From: Oceanobacillus alkalisoli
Lineage (GTDB): Bacteria > Bacillota > Bacilli > Bacillales > Amphibacillaceae
Assembly (NCBI RefSeq): GCF_021556485.1
Contig: NZ_JAKGBW010000021.1
Coordinates: forward strand, 1 to 64,000
Direction of reading: 5' to 3'
DNA length: 64,000 nt
In this document: positions 1 to 8,976 of the stretch, piece after piece
How the letters are laid out: every line of letters starts with the position of its first letter
Position numbering within the stretch: position 1 is the stretch's first letter
The notes under the pieces: generated by a model
Databases searched by the model: none
What the model was told of the DNA's origin: nothing
The model's input: only the letters and a program-made list of their open reading frames with translations
Position numbers and translations under genes: made by a program

Positions 1-155
1 ACACCGTCATCTATTCTTAGCTTCAAAAATTGATTCAGGGATAAAAAGCTTTCGTTAGATCAATCCAACGTTTTACTTCTTACCTCTTTTTCATACTGGT
101 TGTTTTGTTCAGTTTTCAAAGAGCAAACGTTCTTGCATCCTCTTCGCGAGGTAAC
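1..155 (-). ncRNA. rRNA operon leader (5' transcribed spacer), partial
   Basis: Read on the minus strand, this stretch carries GCTCTTTGAAAACTGAAC, the boxA-like block typical of Bacillaceae rRNA leaders and spacers, directly downstream of two strong promoters. Transcription runs leftward out of the window, so the 16S gene should lie just beyond position 1. No mature rRNA sequence is visible here. That this is the leader and not an internal spacer is inferred from the promoters. Confidence 0.75.
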
Positions 156-161
156 TTTTAT

Positions 162-190
162 AGTATATCAAACAAAAACTATCAAGTCAA
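162..190 (-). promoter_or_regulatory. rRNA promoter P2
   Basis: On the minus strand a -35 box TTGACT (190-185) and a -10 box TATACT (167-162) are separated by 17 bases. The sequence upstream is A/T-rich, as expected for an UP element. This is the promoter closest to the rRNA leader. Confidence 0.8.
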
Positions 191-244
191 TAACTTTTTT
201 TATTATTTTTTCACGTTGCCACTCCGTTAAAAGCGACAAGAAAT

Positions 245-274
245 AATATACCACACTATTAAACTTAAAGTCAA
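245..274 (-). promoter_or_regulatory. rRNA promoter P1
   Basis: On the minus strand TTGACT (274-269) and TATATT (250-245) are separated by 18 bases, about 84 bases upstream of P2. Tandem P1/P2 promoters are the usual arrangement of Bacillus rRNA operons. Confidence 0.7.
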
Positions 275-275
275 C

Positions 276-600
276 CACTTTTTTATTTGGATTTTCTCTA
301 GTTTTTGTGGCGGAAGATTAATATAACATGTATAAACTACGAAAGCAACATTATTTTTAACTGTCTATAAATAATTACATTTATTATTACTGTCATAATT
401 AATATGGAGATAAGTATGACCCGCTCATTGGCTTCAAGTCGTCCACACCATTTCCAGCCGTGACAATGTCAGCTTCCTCGTTGCCCAGCATGGCAGTAAA
501 TTTACATTATCTCGCCATGCGGGACAAAGTTTTCTTATCATCTCGATTCCTTTATTAAATCCTTCAGCTATACCAATTTTTTCTCATTCAAGAATTCCAA
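276..600. other. intergenic stretch, no gene recognised
   Basis: No intact reading frame with a ribosome binding site is visible. Short open stretches exist on the minus strand between about 420 and 640 but are broken by stops and match no family I recognise. They may be remnants of a decayed gene. Confidence 0.4.
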
Positions 601-1134
601 ACCGAATTCTTTCTTCAGTTTTTCAGCTATGCATTGCAGCAGGCTGGTGTTTCTAGGGAAGATTCCATGGTTCAGCAAGCAAACCAATACTTACTTTCCC
701 GGCAGCATATTCGTTACGGCGAATGGGTGATTCACAATCCTTCCAGCAGCCCGGGCGGATGGGGATTTGCTGATCAGAACACGATGCATCCCGATCTAGA
801 TGATACAACTGCTTCCTAAAAATATTCAAAATGAAGATGGAGGATGGGGAGAGTCTTGCTATAGCGATATCCATCAAACCTATACTCCATTAAGCGTGAG
901 TACAATAACCGACACGGCCTGGGCTGTGGATGCGCTTATTGCTGCTTCGGGCGACGATACACCCGAAATACAAAAAGGGTAAAATTTTTACTGGATCAAA
1001 CTGACGTATTGGACTGGACGTTAAAATATCCAAAAGAGCAAGGAATGGCAGGTGGGTTTTATATTCATTAACATAGCTACCAATATATTTTTCCTTTACT
1101 AGTGTTGAGTCATTACCGGAATAAGTTTTTATAA
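601..1134 (+). pseudogene. sqhC: sporulenol synthase / squalene-hopene cyclase remnant
   Basis: Three fragments in different frames read like the C-terminal half of a terpene cyclase of the sqhC family. At 634-816 there is LLSRQH, PGGWGF and a DLDDTTA motif, the last equivalent to the catalytic Asp region. At about 817-982 there is NEDGGWGESCYSD, a QW repeat. At 983-1134 there is GGFYIH, a stop codon, then HSYQYIFPLL. A deletion of roughly 200 codons joins the first two fragments, a frameshift separates the second and third, and an in-frame TAA interrupts the third. The N-terminal half is absent. The family makes sesquarterpenoid lipids during sporulation in Bacillus. This copy cannot be functional. 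Confidence 0.8.
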
Positions 1135-1186
1135 GTGCGGCGAACGGGAATGGCCGATGATTATGAACTAGACAATGCGATTTAAG

Positions 1187-1220
1187 CCCTTGGCGACCTT
1201 AATGGAGTTGCCAAGGGGTT
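1187..1220 (+). terminator. hairpin after sqhC remnant
   Basis: CCCTTGGC (1187-1194) pairs with GCCAAGGG (1210-1217) and is followed by a short TTTT. It is plausibly the old terminator of the decayed cyclase gene. Confidence 0.45.
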
Positions 1221-1269
1221 TTGGTGGTTCCGGGATCATGGAAATATTGAATGTAAGGTGAGGGACCTG

Positions 1270-1524
1270 TTATTGTGTGTTAGTATGGCGAAGTTTTTTC
1301 TCATGTTGAATGACTTTACTTGCGGCAAATTCAGCTGTTTCTTGTGTTTCTTGAAGGTTAATCTGAATCCCATCGACTTTTTTGGTTAGATTATCGATTT
1401 TTTCATTTACTTCATTGAAACGTTCATCGACTTCCAGAAAGCGCTTATCCATTTTTTCGTTGATCTGCTTCGAATGTTCATTTAATGCATTTAAAATTTC
1501 TTGCAAGACTACTTTTTCTTCCAT
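1270..1524 (-). CDS. small coiled-coil protein
   Basis: This gene encodes 84 residues. The ATG is preceded by a strong AGGAGGTGA site at correct spacing, which supports real translation. The protein is almost entirely charged heptad-like sequence (NEKMDKRF, VDERFNEVNEKIDNLTKKV), predicting a continuous coiled coil of about 60 residues with no membrane segment or signal peptide. It resembles generic Bacillus coiled-coil proteins, but I cannot assign a family or function. It stands alone and is convergent with the sqhC remnant. Confidence 0.7.
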   Translation of the reverse strand: MEEKVVLQEILNALNEHSKQINEKMDKRFLEVDERFNEVNEKIDNLTKKVDGIQINLQETQETAEFAASKVIQHEKKLRHTNTQ

Positions 1525-1929
1525 CCGTTCTCACCTCCTTGCTTTTATTATAGCTTGTCTATGGAGATTTGAGAAGTGTACGATTCGACCCTTCTCTCAT
1601 TAGTCTTTCAGTCAGATTTTCGTTCGATTCACACGTAATGGACTTCCTGTTAATGCTCGTTTTCTCGTTTAAAGGAGTTTTTCATGAAACCACTTCATTT
1701 TTTCTTACAAATTAGTTGTTAGACCTTCCGTATTTTACAAAAAGATGAATGATTTATTAACAAATGCTTGCTGCTTTTCTAAAAAGATTACTATGCTGGT
1801 GTTTATTGCCTCTCATCATGATTTGCCTCTGACATCATAGTGATAACTCTTTGTTAACTGTATTCCACAGTTTTGTTACAACTTTCAGGTATTCTATACA
1901 TGAGATACAAATTATGAGGAGGTCTATTT
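1525..1929. other. intergenic region, divergent promoters expected
   Basis: This AT-rich stretch separates the coiled-coil gene from the divergent lipoprotein gene. No further gene, RNA structure or clear operator was seen. Promoters for both neighbours must lie here, but no near-consensus pair was clear enough to call. Confidence 0.4.
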
Positions 1930-2280
1930 ATGAAAATCAAACAAGTTCTTACAGGTGTACTCTCTATTGGGGTCGCAGTGACTTTAGCTGCTTGCTCAGG
2001 AGAAACGGAAGATCAAGAGGAAATTATGGAAAACCCACCTGAGACTGAAACAACTCCAGATACAGGGGAAACAGATCCTGGAATGGACTCAGAAATGGAA
2101 GAAGATGAACCTGCTAGTGGTTCAGAACCTGGCTCCATCCCAGGTGATGCTGAGGATCCAAACACTGAAACAGATGAAGATACAGGAATTGAGGATCCAG
2201 CGGCAGATACGGAAGAAGATACAGGGTTCGAGGACCCTGCAGCTGATACGGAAGAGCAATCCGATACAGAAGAACAATAA
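1930..2280 (+). CDS. acidic repeat-containing lipoprotein
   Basis: The product has 116 residues. Residues 1-22 form a lipoprotein signal ending in the lipobox LAAC, so the mature protein should be lipid-anchored outside the membrane from Cys22. The rest is extremely acidic (Glu/Asp/Thr/Pro) and low complexity, with a 14-residue tandem repeat near the C-terminus (DTGIEDPAADTEE then DTGFEDPAADTEE). AGGAGG lies 7 bases before the ATG. No enzymatic domain is visible. Such proteins may bind cations or act as spacers at the cell surface, but the function is unknown. Confidence 0.75.
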   Translation: MKIKQVLTGVLSIGVAVTLAACSGETEDQEEIMENPPETETTPDTGETDPGMDSEMEEDEPASGSEPGSIPGDAEDPNTETDEDTGIEDPAADTEEDTGFEDPAADTEEQSDTEEQ

Positions 2281-2331
2281 TATTTCAATATGTAAACGAA
2301 ACATCCTCCCCTACATTGTAGGATATAGAAT

Positions 2332-2363
2332 GACTGTCTGCGGAAATGCAGACAGTCTTTTTG
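2332..2363 (+). terminator. Rho-independent terminator of lipoprotein gene
   Basis: A perfect 10-bp stem (GACTGTCTGC, 2332-2341, with its complement at 2348-2357) has a 6-base loop and is followed by TTTTT. Confidence 0.85.
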
Positions 2364-2466
2364 ATTTTCTATAGCAATGTAATCTTTGCATAACGGATTG
2401 ATTAGGAATTGAAGAAATGGGAAATATACCCGTATAAACATTAATGAGGTGATTCCAATTTCCAAT

Positions 2467-2946
2467 ATGATTAACCAAGAAGAAATCAAGACGTTGAGAG
2501 AATTAATCAAAGACGTCGATACTGCTATGCTGACTACAATGACAGAAGAGGGACTTATTTCACGCCCGATGAAAACGCAGAAGATAGAGTTTGATGGAGA
2601 TTTATGGTTTTTCACTAAAAAAGAAACGGATAAGTATAAAGAAATTTTACAGGATCAAGAAGTAAATGTTGCCTACGCTGGCAAATCCTATGTCTCCGTC
2701 CGTGGAAGAGCTGAAATTGTGGAGGATTTAGACAAGAAAAAGGAATTATGGAGTAAAGTATATGAGAAAATTTTGCAAACCTCTTATGATAATCCGGACA
2801 TTGTTTTGATAAAGGTAAAAGCTGAAGCAGCAGAATATTGGGAGACCGGTAATTTTACGAAAAAAATTGCATTTCTTTATAAACGGATGACGGGAAAAAA
2901 TTCTGAAGCGGCGCATGTAAATGAAACGATTGAACTGGATAAATGA
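2467..2946 (+). CDS. general stress protein 26-like, pyridoxamine 5'-phosphate oxidase fold
   Basis: From the ATG at 2467 the product has 159 residues. The sequence (VDTAMLTTM near the N-terminus, SRPMKTQ, GDLWFFTKKETDK, SVRGRAEIVED) matches the Bacillus YdaG/general stress protein 26 family of flavin-binding split-barrel proteins. Members bind FMN, FAD or heme; the substrate is unknown. An in-frame GTG at 2449 overlaps the only SD-like sequence (GAGGTGA, 2445-2451), so that start is unlikely, but the spacing to the ATG at 2467 is unusually long at about 15 bases. Repeats follow the gene, and no clear terminator was identified. Confidence 0.8.
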   Translation: MINQEEIKTLRELIKDVDTAMLTTMTEEGLISRPMKTQKIEFDGDLWFFTKKETDKYKEILQDQEVNVAYAGKSYVSVRGRAEIVEDLDKKKELWSKVYEKILQTSYDNPDIVLIKVKAEAAEYWETGNFTKKIAFLYKRMTGKNSEAAHVNETIELDK

Positions 2947-2963
2947 TAAAGTGAAACGATATT

Positions 2964-3104
2964 CAGTGGGGGTTCTTACTTCCCCGCTGATTGTTAGTTG
3001 AACAGAATCAGGAATTTACGGACTGCTTATCCCCACCTTCACATTTAGTTTCCCCTTATGTGGAGAAGCGAGAGGGGTATTACAGACTGTTAATGCGTGA
3101 TAAA
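2964..3104. repeat. dispersed imperfect palindrome, family C copy 1
   Basis: Positions 3013-3104 match 52161-52250 closely. Both contain TTTACGGACTG followed by TATCCCC, then GGGGTATTACAGAC and GTTAATGCGTGATAAA. The two halves are partly complementary, so the element can fold into a long hairpin. A more diverged relative is at about 20532-20650. No coding capacity is seen. Confidence 0.65.
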
Positions 3105-3195
3105 AAAACAGATTTCCAAGTTTTGGGCAATCTGTTTTTTATGAACTTCAGTTATACTAGGTTTAATGTGTTTCTTAAAGTCGTAAAGTTGGATA

Positions 3196-3228
3196 GAGTG
3201 GGACATTTACTGACCCCATGTCCCGCTC
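3196..3228. repeat. GGGACA/TGTCCC palindrome, family B copy 1
   Basis: GGGACAT and ATGTCCC flank a TGACCCC core, with GAG/CTC extending the arms. The element lies in the gap after the stress protein gene and just before the stop of the convergent chemoreceptor gene, so it may also act as a terminator. Confidence 0.7.
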
Positions 3229-3238
3229 TATAAGACCG

Positions 3239-4942
3239 CTAAACTTGGAATTGATTTACTAGTTCATTTAGGTCTTCTGCTAATCGGGCTAGTTCTGATG
3301 CGCTGTTGGCTACTTCTTCCATGGAACTGCTTGTTTGCTCTGATGAGGCAGATGTTTGTTCAATCCCTGCAGCTGATTCTTCGGAGACAGCTGCAATTTC
3401 TTGTATGGAGGAATTCATTTTCTGGCTGCTCGTTGCAAATTCTGACACATTAGCGGAGATCTTCTGCATATTCCCCACCATATCCGTCACAGATTCACGA
3501 ATCTGTGTAAATTTCTCTCCCGTATTTTGAATTTGAACGGTTCCTTGCTTCACTTCTTCATATCCATGATTCAATTCATTTGTCACTTCACTAAATTCGG
3601 TTTGTATATGATGAACAATCCCTGAGATATCGGTTACGGAACTTCCTACCTGCTCAGCGAGCTTGCCGACTTCATCAGCGACTACTGCAAATCCACGTCC
3701 ATTTTCACCAGCTCTTGCAGCCTCGATTGCAGCATTTAAAGCCAATAAATTCGTCTGCGCTGCAATATCTTGGATGACGGTGACCAACTTGGAAATTTCT
3801 TGTGTTTGTTCATCTAACCCTTCCACTTTTTGCACGGTAGCTTGTACCATCGCATCAATACTTTCCATCTGATTCGTTGATAAATCCATTAAGACTGACC
3901 CTTCATTCGTCATTTCTAACACTTGATTCGATTCTTCCTCGACATGCACTGCGTTACGATTTACATCTTCAATCTGCCCTGTAAAGTTAGACATCATACT
4001 GGATAAATCACCTGATTGATAGGCTTGTGTTTCCGCTCCTGAAGCCAATTCTTCCATTGTACTTGTGATTTGCTCTGTTCCTGAACGCACCTCAAAAGCA
4101 GATTGCGTAAGTTCTTCACTATGTGCTGACACCGCATGAGAGACGTCCGTAATTTTCACCATAATATCCCGCATGCTTTCATTCATATCATTTGTTGCCG
4201 ACACCAACTGTCCAATCTCATCTCGCATATTTACATTCAACCGCTCATTATTCAAATGACCGGAAGCTATTAGTTGCATCCGTTTCATTACAGTTTGAAT
4301 CGGATTTGTAATCAGCCGAGCAGTGATCATTGCGATTGTAATACCTAGAACAATCACCGCCAAAGAAATAACAATACCAAACGTCATAAGTGTATTTACA
4401 TTTTGTTGTATTTCTTCACCAATCGCTTGAATTCTCTGCTCGGTAGTACCTGCCAGATTTCCAAACCCATCAATTAATTCTCTTCCAAGCGGCTCAAGCG
4501 ATGTTTCTAAAATAACTCCTGCTTCATCTACATTTCCCGATTCATAAGCTTCAATTATCTCATCGGTTAAATAACCCCACTCGATTTTTCTTTCGAGTAA
4601 TGATTCTAATTCCGCTGAACCACTTAGCTCGGACGCACGATTTTCTAATGCAATACTCTCTTCCAGTCCCGCTTCAAATGCTTCTTTATACGCCTCATTA
4701 CCGAACATAATATAGCCTTGAATCAATCTTGTCCGGTCCAACATATTTTTTGCCAACCCTTCATCAACAATCATTAATTCCAGTTCCTTATCCAATACAA
4801 TATCCAAGTCGTTATTGACTGAATTAATCGAGTAAATGGTGAATCCACTTAAAAGGACAACCAATACCATCATAATAGAAAAGCCAAATAACACCTTCGT
4901 TTTCAGTTTTTTAAAGTTAAATAATCCCGTAATCATTTTCAT
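3239..4942 (-). CDS. methyl-accepting chemotaxis protein
   Basis: This 567-residue transmembrane chemoreceptor transmits ligand binding to CheA/CheW and so controls the flagellar motor. A first membrane segment lies at about residues 17-37, a four-helix-bundle sensor domain at about 40-190, a second segment at about 188-212, then a HAMP domain and a long cytoplasmic coiled coil. The signalling hairpin tip contains [11 protein letters not shown] and [11 protein letters not shown], the MCP hallmark. Gln/Glu-rich methylation stretches flank the tip. GGAG lies upstream of the ATG at 4942. The gene is monocistronic. The ligand cannot be inferred. Confidence 0.95.
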   Translation of the reverse strand: MKMITGLFNFKKLKTKVLFGFSIMMVLVVLLSGFTIYSINSVNNDLDIVLDKELELMIVDEGLAKNMLDRTRLIQGYIMFGNEAYKEAFEAGLEESIALENRASELSGSAELESLLERKIEWGYLTDEIIEAYESGNVDEAGVILETSLEPLGRELIDGFGNLAGTTEQRIQAIGEEIQQNVNTLMTFGIVISLAVIVLGITIAMITARLITNPIQTVMKRMQLIASGHLNNERLNVNMRDEIGQLVSATNDMNESMRDIMVKITDVSHAVSAHSEELTQSAFEVRSGTEQITSTMEELASGAETQAYQSGDLSSMMSNFTGQIEDVNRNAVHVEEESNQVLEMTNEGSVLMDLSTNQMESIDAMVQATVQKVEGLDEQTQEISKLVTVIQDIAAQTNLLALNAAIEAARAGENGRGFAVVADEVGKLAEQVGSSVTDISGIVHHIQTEFSEVTNELNHGYEEVKQGTVQIQNTGEKFTQIRESVTDMVGNMQKISANVSEFATSSQKMNSSIQEIAAVSEESAAGIEQTSASSEQTSSSMEEVANSASELARLAEDLNELVNQFQV

Positions 4943-5099
4943 TCAAGCACTCCGATCATCATTTTTATCATGTAAGAGAAATAAATAGGCCTCCTTATCC
5001 TATATCGTACAATACACCGAAAATGTTAATCTATTATCGTTAAATCGTACTTTGCAACAAATATTCATATTACTTATTATCGCGATAAGCAGCATAATA

Positions 5100-5135
5100 A
5101 CTGGGACAAATGCTCACTGACCCCCATGTCCCAGT
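5100..5135. repeat. GGGACA/TGTCCC palindrome, family B copy 2
   Basis: ACTGGGACA and TGTCCCAGT arms surround CTCACTGACCCCCA. The copy lies in the divergent gap between the chemoreceptor and the DUF2207 gene, 50 bases before the latter's start. Confidence 0.7.
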
Positions 5136-5188
5136 GAATCCTTTTTGGGTGTTCTTTCGTATTACGTATAAGAAAGTGAGGGATTTAC

Positions 5189-6871
5189 ATGAAAAAATCA
5201 GTTACTCTTTTTCTGTTCTTCTTAATTGGAGTTTTACTATTTCCGCTGCAAGCGCTGGCGGTCGACTTTACAATCAATGAAACAACAATTGATGCTTACC
5301 TTTTAGATGATGGAAATGTTGAGGTGACCGAATCCCATACGTATGAGTTTGATGGAGAATTTAATGGAATTACCCGCAGCCTGATTTCGAAAGAGGGAAC
5401 TTCCATTACGGATTTTACAGCACGTGAGGATGGGACTAGTCTAGAGGTTGAATTAGAAGATGAAACATATAAGGTTTTTCGCAGTGGGAAAGACGAGATG
5501 GTTACGATTGAACTTTCTTATTTAATCCAAGATGGTGTCGAAGTTTATGAAGATATGGCACAATTTTACTGGCCATTTTTTGATACAAGCAACGAGAGTG
5601 ATTATGAGAATCTCACTGTAACGATTCATCCGCCTGAAGTGACATCAGATGTGATTGCATATGGGTTTGATGAAGCATATAAAACGGAAAAAATCGAAAG
5701 TGATGGAACAGTTGTATTTAAAATGGGGCTTGTCGATAGCGGGAAAAAAGGTGATATACGTGTAGGCTATGATCATGCTTTATTTTCTGCTGCACCGAGC
5801 CATGACGGAACCATTCGGGAGGAAATGATTCGGGAAGAACAAGAACTTGCCGACAAAGAAGCAGCTTTTCTCGCGCGCCAAGAAACACTTAGAAATCTCG
5901 CTCCTTTTGTAACAGCGATATTCGGCTTACTTCTTGTCCTCGTATTGTTTTATGGCTGGAGAAAAGGACAAATGACGAAGCTTGAAACAGAACATCAATA
6001 CCATGCCGTTTCTATCGTTCCAAAAGAAATACTCAGTATGCCGGCGACAATTTTTTATTTCCGTAATCAAGTTGCAGACCATGGGGATATGCTAACAGCC
6101 GCAATGATGGATTTAGTAAGGAAAGGAAATATTGAATCCAGGAAAGATGGAACGTATTATCTAGTTCATGAAAATACGGACTTGCAGCATGAAATACTGC
6201 TTATTGATCTTTTATTTAAAAAGATTGGGGAAAGTCGCACTTTTTCTTTTGATCAGCTGGAAGCATATACGAAAAAGACAGCCAATCAAGAAACGTTTTA
6301 TAAAGCTTTAACAGAATATCAGAGATTATTAAAAGAGGAAATAAACACTCATCAGCTGCTGAATAAACATAAAAAGCTGCGCTGGACGATAGGATTAACG
6401 AGTCTCTTATTAATCCCTTTTCTGATATTATTCGGCGTTCATGAATTGTATCTCTGGCTCATTATTGATTTGATTATAATGGGCGGACTTCTATTAATTG
6501 CCATTGTCTTTCAAACCCAAACAGTGAAAGGGCGACTTATCAGACGGCAATGGCAGCAATTCAAGGAAGACTTTAATGAATTGCAATCCAATAATTGGTA
6601 CACCCTGCCAAAGGATGATAAAGAGCGTGCACTCATTTTCTCTTCAGGACTGAAGGATAAAGAACTGCAACAGAAAAATAAATATTTTATTGAAAATAGT
6701 GCTGCTGGGCAACCTGATTCAACGACTAACTTATTATTATTACTGACACTTTCATCAGCTGCGAACACAAATTTTGGTTCAGCTACAACCGTTGCCGCCC
6801 AGTCGGTCACCTCTTCATCCAGCACGGGTACAGGAGTTGGCGGTGGCGGCGGTGGATCTGGCGCATTTTAA
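5189..6871 (+). CDS. DUF2207 family membrane protein
   Basis: The 560-residue protein starts with a signal peptide (residues 1-24, cut after ALA). It continues with an extracellular beta-rich domain to about residue 230, a membrane segment near 235-255, a cytoplasmic region, two further membrane segments at about 395-440 and a second cytoplasmic region. It ends in the Gly-rich tail GGGGGGSGAF, characteristic of DUF2207 proteins. The biochemical role of this family is not established. GAGGGA precedes the ATG, and a terminator follows directly. It appears monocistronic. Confidence 0.9.
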   Translation: MKKSVTLFLFFLIGVLLFPLQALAVDFTINETTIDAYLLDDGNVEVTESHTYEFDGEFNGITRSLISKEGTSITDFTAREDGTSLEVELEDETYKVFRSGKDEMVTIELSYLIQDGVEVYEDMAQFYWPFFDTSNESDYENLTVTIHPPEVTSDVIAYGFDEAYKTEKIESDGTVVFKMGLVDSGKKGDIRVGYDHALFSAAPSHDGTIREEMIREEQELADKEAAFLARQETLRNLAPFVTAIFGLLLVLVLFYGWRKGQMTKLETEHQYHAVSIVPKEILSMPATIFYFRNQVADHGDMLTAAMMDLVRKGNIESRKDGTYYLVHENTDLQHEILLIDLLFKKIGESRTFSFDQLEAYTKKTANQETFYKALTEYQRLLKEEINTHQLLNKHKKLRWTIGLTSLLLIPFLILFGVHELYLWLIIDLIIMGGLLLIAIVFQTQTVKGRLIRRQWQQFKEDFNELQSNNWYTLPKDDKERALIFSSGLKDKELQQKNKYFIENSAAGQPDSTTNLLLLLTLSSAANTNFGSATTVAAQSVTSSSSTGTGVGGGGGGSGAF

Positions 6872-6901
6872 AAATGGAATATATGTATAATCTGGCTTAA
6901 T

Positions 6902-6934
6902 GAAAAAGGGATGCTTGTCCCTTTTTCTTTTTTT
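6902..6934. terminator. bidirectional terminator
   Basis: GAAAAAGGGA (6902-6911) pairs perfectly with TCCCTTTTTC (6918-6927) and is followed by a T-run. It serves the DUF2207 gene and probably also the convergent RNase H-like gene. Confidence 0.85.
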
Positions 6935-6936
6935 AT

Positions 6937-7593
6937 TTATTGTTCCGTATGGCTCGTAATTTCAACACCTTGTAGAGCTTGCGTCGCCAATTGATCAGCC
7001 TCACGATTCTTTTTCCGTGAAACATTTTCGTAGGTTGGCGTGATGCCGAGTTGCCGGGTCTTCGCTTCAATCCGGTCCATCCACTTTGCCAGTTCCGCTT
7101 CATAGCATGGCCATTCATCATTAAGCTGGTTAACGACGACAAGGGAATCACCGATAAACGTAATTGGCAAATGACGGACACCTAATAGTTCGAGTTCCTT
7201 CAATCCAAGATGAAGCGCCGCATACTCGGCTTCATTATTACTAATAAAACCTTCTACTAAAGCATTCCTTCTGATTCGATGTAACTTTTCATCTTGTTTA
7301 TAGTAAATCACGCAACCTAATCCAGCTTCTCGTGTATTCCGGTCAAATCCACCATCAAAATAAACGACGATATCATGAGGTTCTGTTTTAACTTTTTCCA
7401 TAAATTTCTTCAGTTGTTTGAATGTCCAATGGTTATCTAGATTGTCAATAAAAGTTAATTGCCTCATTCTCCCTGTCTTCTCCAAATCTTCAGCAATAAC
7501 AAGAGCCAGACCAGCCTGCATTTCATCCGAACTGAAGACTGCTTCAACCCCGTTTTTCGTTCGATAAGTTAATTCAATTCTCACTTGCATCAT
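6937..7593 (-). CDS. RNase HI-like (reverse-transcriptase-like) protein, YpeP type
   Basis: The protein has 218 residues. An N-terminal segment of about 75 residues precedes an RNase H fold whose acidic residues all appear present: VYFDGG, NNEAEYAAL, IGDSLVV and NREADQLA. This combination matches the B. subtilis YpeP family, which is distinct from the classical RNase HI also encoded here at 29282-29935. The family would be expected to cut the RNA strand of RNA/DNA hybrids, but activity of YpeP-like proteins is not guaranteed by the motifs. GGGGAGGGG lies before the start; a second ATG follows immediately at 7590. Confidence 0.85.
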   Translation of the reverse strand: MMQVRIELTYRTKNGVEAVFSSDEMQAGLALVIAEDLEKTGRMRQLTFIDNLDNHWTFKQLKKFMEKVKTEPHDIVVYFDGGFDRNTREAGLGCVIYYKQDEKLHRIRRNALVEGFISNNEAEYAALHLGLKELELLGVRHLPITFIGDSLVVVNQLNDEWPCYEAELAKWMDRIEAKTRQLGITPTYENVSRKKNREADQLATQALQGVEITSHTEQ

Positions 7594-7633
7594 GAACCCC
7601 TCCCCTTGTCTATTTTCTTGATGATATAATTGG

Positions 7634-7678
7634 TTAATCGCCTGGATGGAGTAAATATCTCTCCGTTCAGGCGATTAA
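7634..7678. repeat. inverted repeat, possible hairpin
   Basis: TTAATCGCCTG (7634-7644) and CAGGCGATTAA (7668-7678) are perfectly complementary over 11 bp, with a partly paired centre (GGAG/CTCC). No T-run follows on the plus strand. It lies between sspP and the RNase H-like gene. It may be an operator or an RNA hairpin in the leader of the latter. Confidence 0.5.
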
Positions 7679-7750
7679 ACGCTTCCCTTTCAAGCAATTA
7701 AAAAGCACCTATTCCTTTATCCTAAACTAACCTTCAACTTATAACCCGTA

Positions 7751-7906
7751 TTACAACCCATGATGCGGATTATGATTTTGTCTAGAATGATTCGCTTGTT
7801 TCGTTTTTTTCGAACCGGATAGAGGTTCTCCGTAAGGCTGCTCTGGGCTTTGTGGTAGATCTGGATTTTTCTTTTGCTTTGGCCCTTTTGGTCTTGATGC
7901 CATCAT
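7751..7906 (-). CDS. sspP: small acid-soluble spore protein P (SspP) family
   Basis: This 51-residue protein starts at ATG 7906 after AAGGAGGG. Its C-terminal half contains GEPLSGSKKTKQ followed by NHSRQNHNPHHG, closely matching the EPLSGSKKVK..NHTRQKHN pattern of B. subtilis SspP (also called CotL). The protein is basic, hydrophilic and lacks membrane segments, as minor small acid-soluble spore proteins do. It would be made in the forespore and points to an endospore former. It is not in an operon with the neighbouring apbE in any obvious way. Confidence 0.85.
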   Translation of the reverse strand: MMASRPKGPKQKKNPDLPQSPEQPYGEPLSGSKKTKQANHSRQNHNPHHGL

Positions 7907-7967
7907 TGTGCCCTCCTTCCTGATAGGTTAGCTTTTGACGGAAGGAAGGGATTTATTCCTGAAGCAG

Positions 7968-8894
7968 TTAAATAATCAAATGCGGCTTTAGAGATTTTGA
8001 ATAATGAAGTTCCCCGTTTTTTGTGACAACGATTGCCGCGACATCTTTTATCCTTTCTAAAGCTGCAATTGTTTCTTCTGCTGACTTGCCAAATAAACGG
8101 CCTGTCCAAATTTCACCATCGACGGATTGGTTGGAGACAACCGTCAAGCCAGCAATTTCAGTTTCAATTGGATAACCTGTATGCCTGTCTAAAATATGGT
8201 GATACGTTTCATTATTTAACGTTAATTTCCTTTCGTAGATGCCCGAGGTAACAACGGATTGGTTGAAAGCTTTGACAATTGCAATATGATTGCCGCGCTC
8301 TTTGAATGGATGCTGGATCCCAATGCGAAAATATCCGTCTGTCTGAGTCGGTGCAGGTCCGTAAGTGAGAACATTTCCGCCTAGATTAATAATAGCCGCA
8401 CTCACTTCCATCGCTTCTAAATCAGGAATTAAAAGATCCGCGATATATCCTTTCGCTAAAGCCCCAAGATCGATAAACATGCCAGGTTCTTTTAAAAGCA
8501 CGGTTTGCTTTGCATCATTCAGGATGATGTTACTCGGATCTGTTAAAGGGAGTAAGCCTTGAATGTCTTTATCTGCTGGAACTTCTGTACCGCCGAAGCC
8601 AATTCGCCATGCTTCAACGAGCGGGCCGATTGCAATATTTAACGAACTGTCCGCAGGTGTACTATGTTCTTTTCCGATTTTAATTAATTTGTATAAATCA
8701 GAATGCACCTTCACTGGCTTCCTTCCAGCATTTTTATTAATGCGCATTAATTCTGATTCTGGGTCATGGGCACTGAAACGTTTATTAAATTCCTTAAGGC
8801 GAATTTCCAATTCATCTAAGATGAAATCTGCAAATTTATGCTGAACGGACAATTCAATAACCGTGCCCATCATGCGTATCTCACGACTTTTCAT
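7968..8894 (-). CDS. apbE: FAD:protein FMN transferase, cytosolic ApbE type
   Basis: From the ATG at 8894 the protein has 308 residues. ApbE moves FMN from FAD onto a Thr of a target protein as a phosphodiester. Family features are visible: IDLGALAKGYIAD, INLGGNVLTYG, TSGIYER, HHILDRHTGYP and a C-terminal DGEIWT metal-binding segment. There is no signal peptide or lipobox, unlike secreted ApbE lipoproteins, so this one should work in the cytosol. The frame stays open upstream to 9050, but that would overlap the preceding gene and cross its terminator. The upstream gene encodes a protein ending in two flavinylation motifs, its likely substrate. The SD (GGAAGGA) is 13 bases from the ATG, a little far. 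Confidence 0.92.
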   Translation of the reverse strand: MKSREIRMMGTVIELSVQHKFADFILDELEIRLKEFNKRFSAHDPESELMRINKNAGRKPVKVHSDLYKLIKIGKEHSTPADSSLNIAIGPLVEAWRIGFGGTEVPADKDIQGLLPLTDPSNIILNDAKQTVLLKEPGMFIDLGALAKGYIADLLIPDLEAMEVSAAIINLGGNVLTYGPAPTQTDGYFRIGIQHPFKERGNHIAIVKAFNQSVVTSGIYERKLTLNNETYHHILDRHTGYPIETEIAGLTVVSNQSVDGEIWTGRLFGKSAEETIAALERIKDVAAIVVTKNGELHYSKSLKPHLII

Positions 8895-8929
8895 TCGACA
8901 AAACCTATCCTTCCACGTAAAAATTCGAA

Positions 8930-8956
8930 AAAAAGAGGCCATAAAGACCTCTTTTT
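8930..8956. terminator. hairpin between the flavoprotein gene and apbE
   Basis: AAAAAGAGG and CCTCTTTTT form an A/T-rich stem with a short loop. On the minus strand the stem is followed by T residues. It would reduce, or in part terminate, read-through from the reductase gene into apbE. Confidence 0.7.
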
Positions 8957-8976
8957 CTGTCTTTCCTTTACGATTT

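Noticed and set aside
1-155. tRNA or mature 16S/23S rRNA at the left edge
   Set aside because: Only leader-type sequence is seen; no conserved rRNA core or tRNA fold was recognised.
2013-2615. 200-codon antisense frame across the lipoprotein gene
   Set aside because: It is the low-complexity shadow of the acidic coding sequence, crosses a terminator and lacks an SD.
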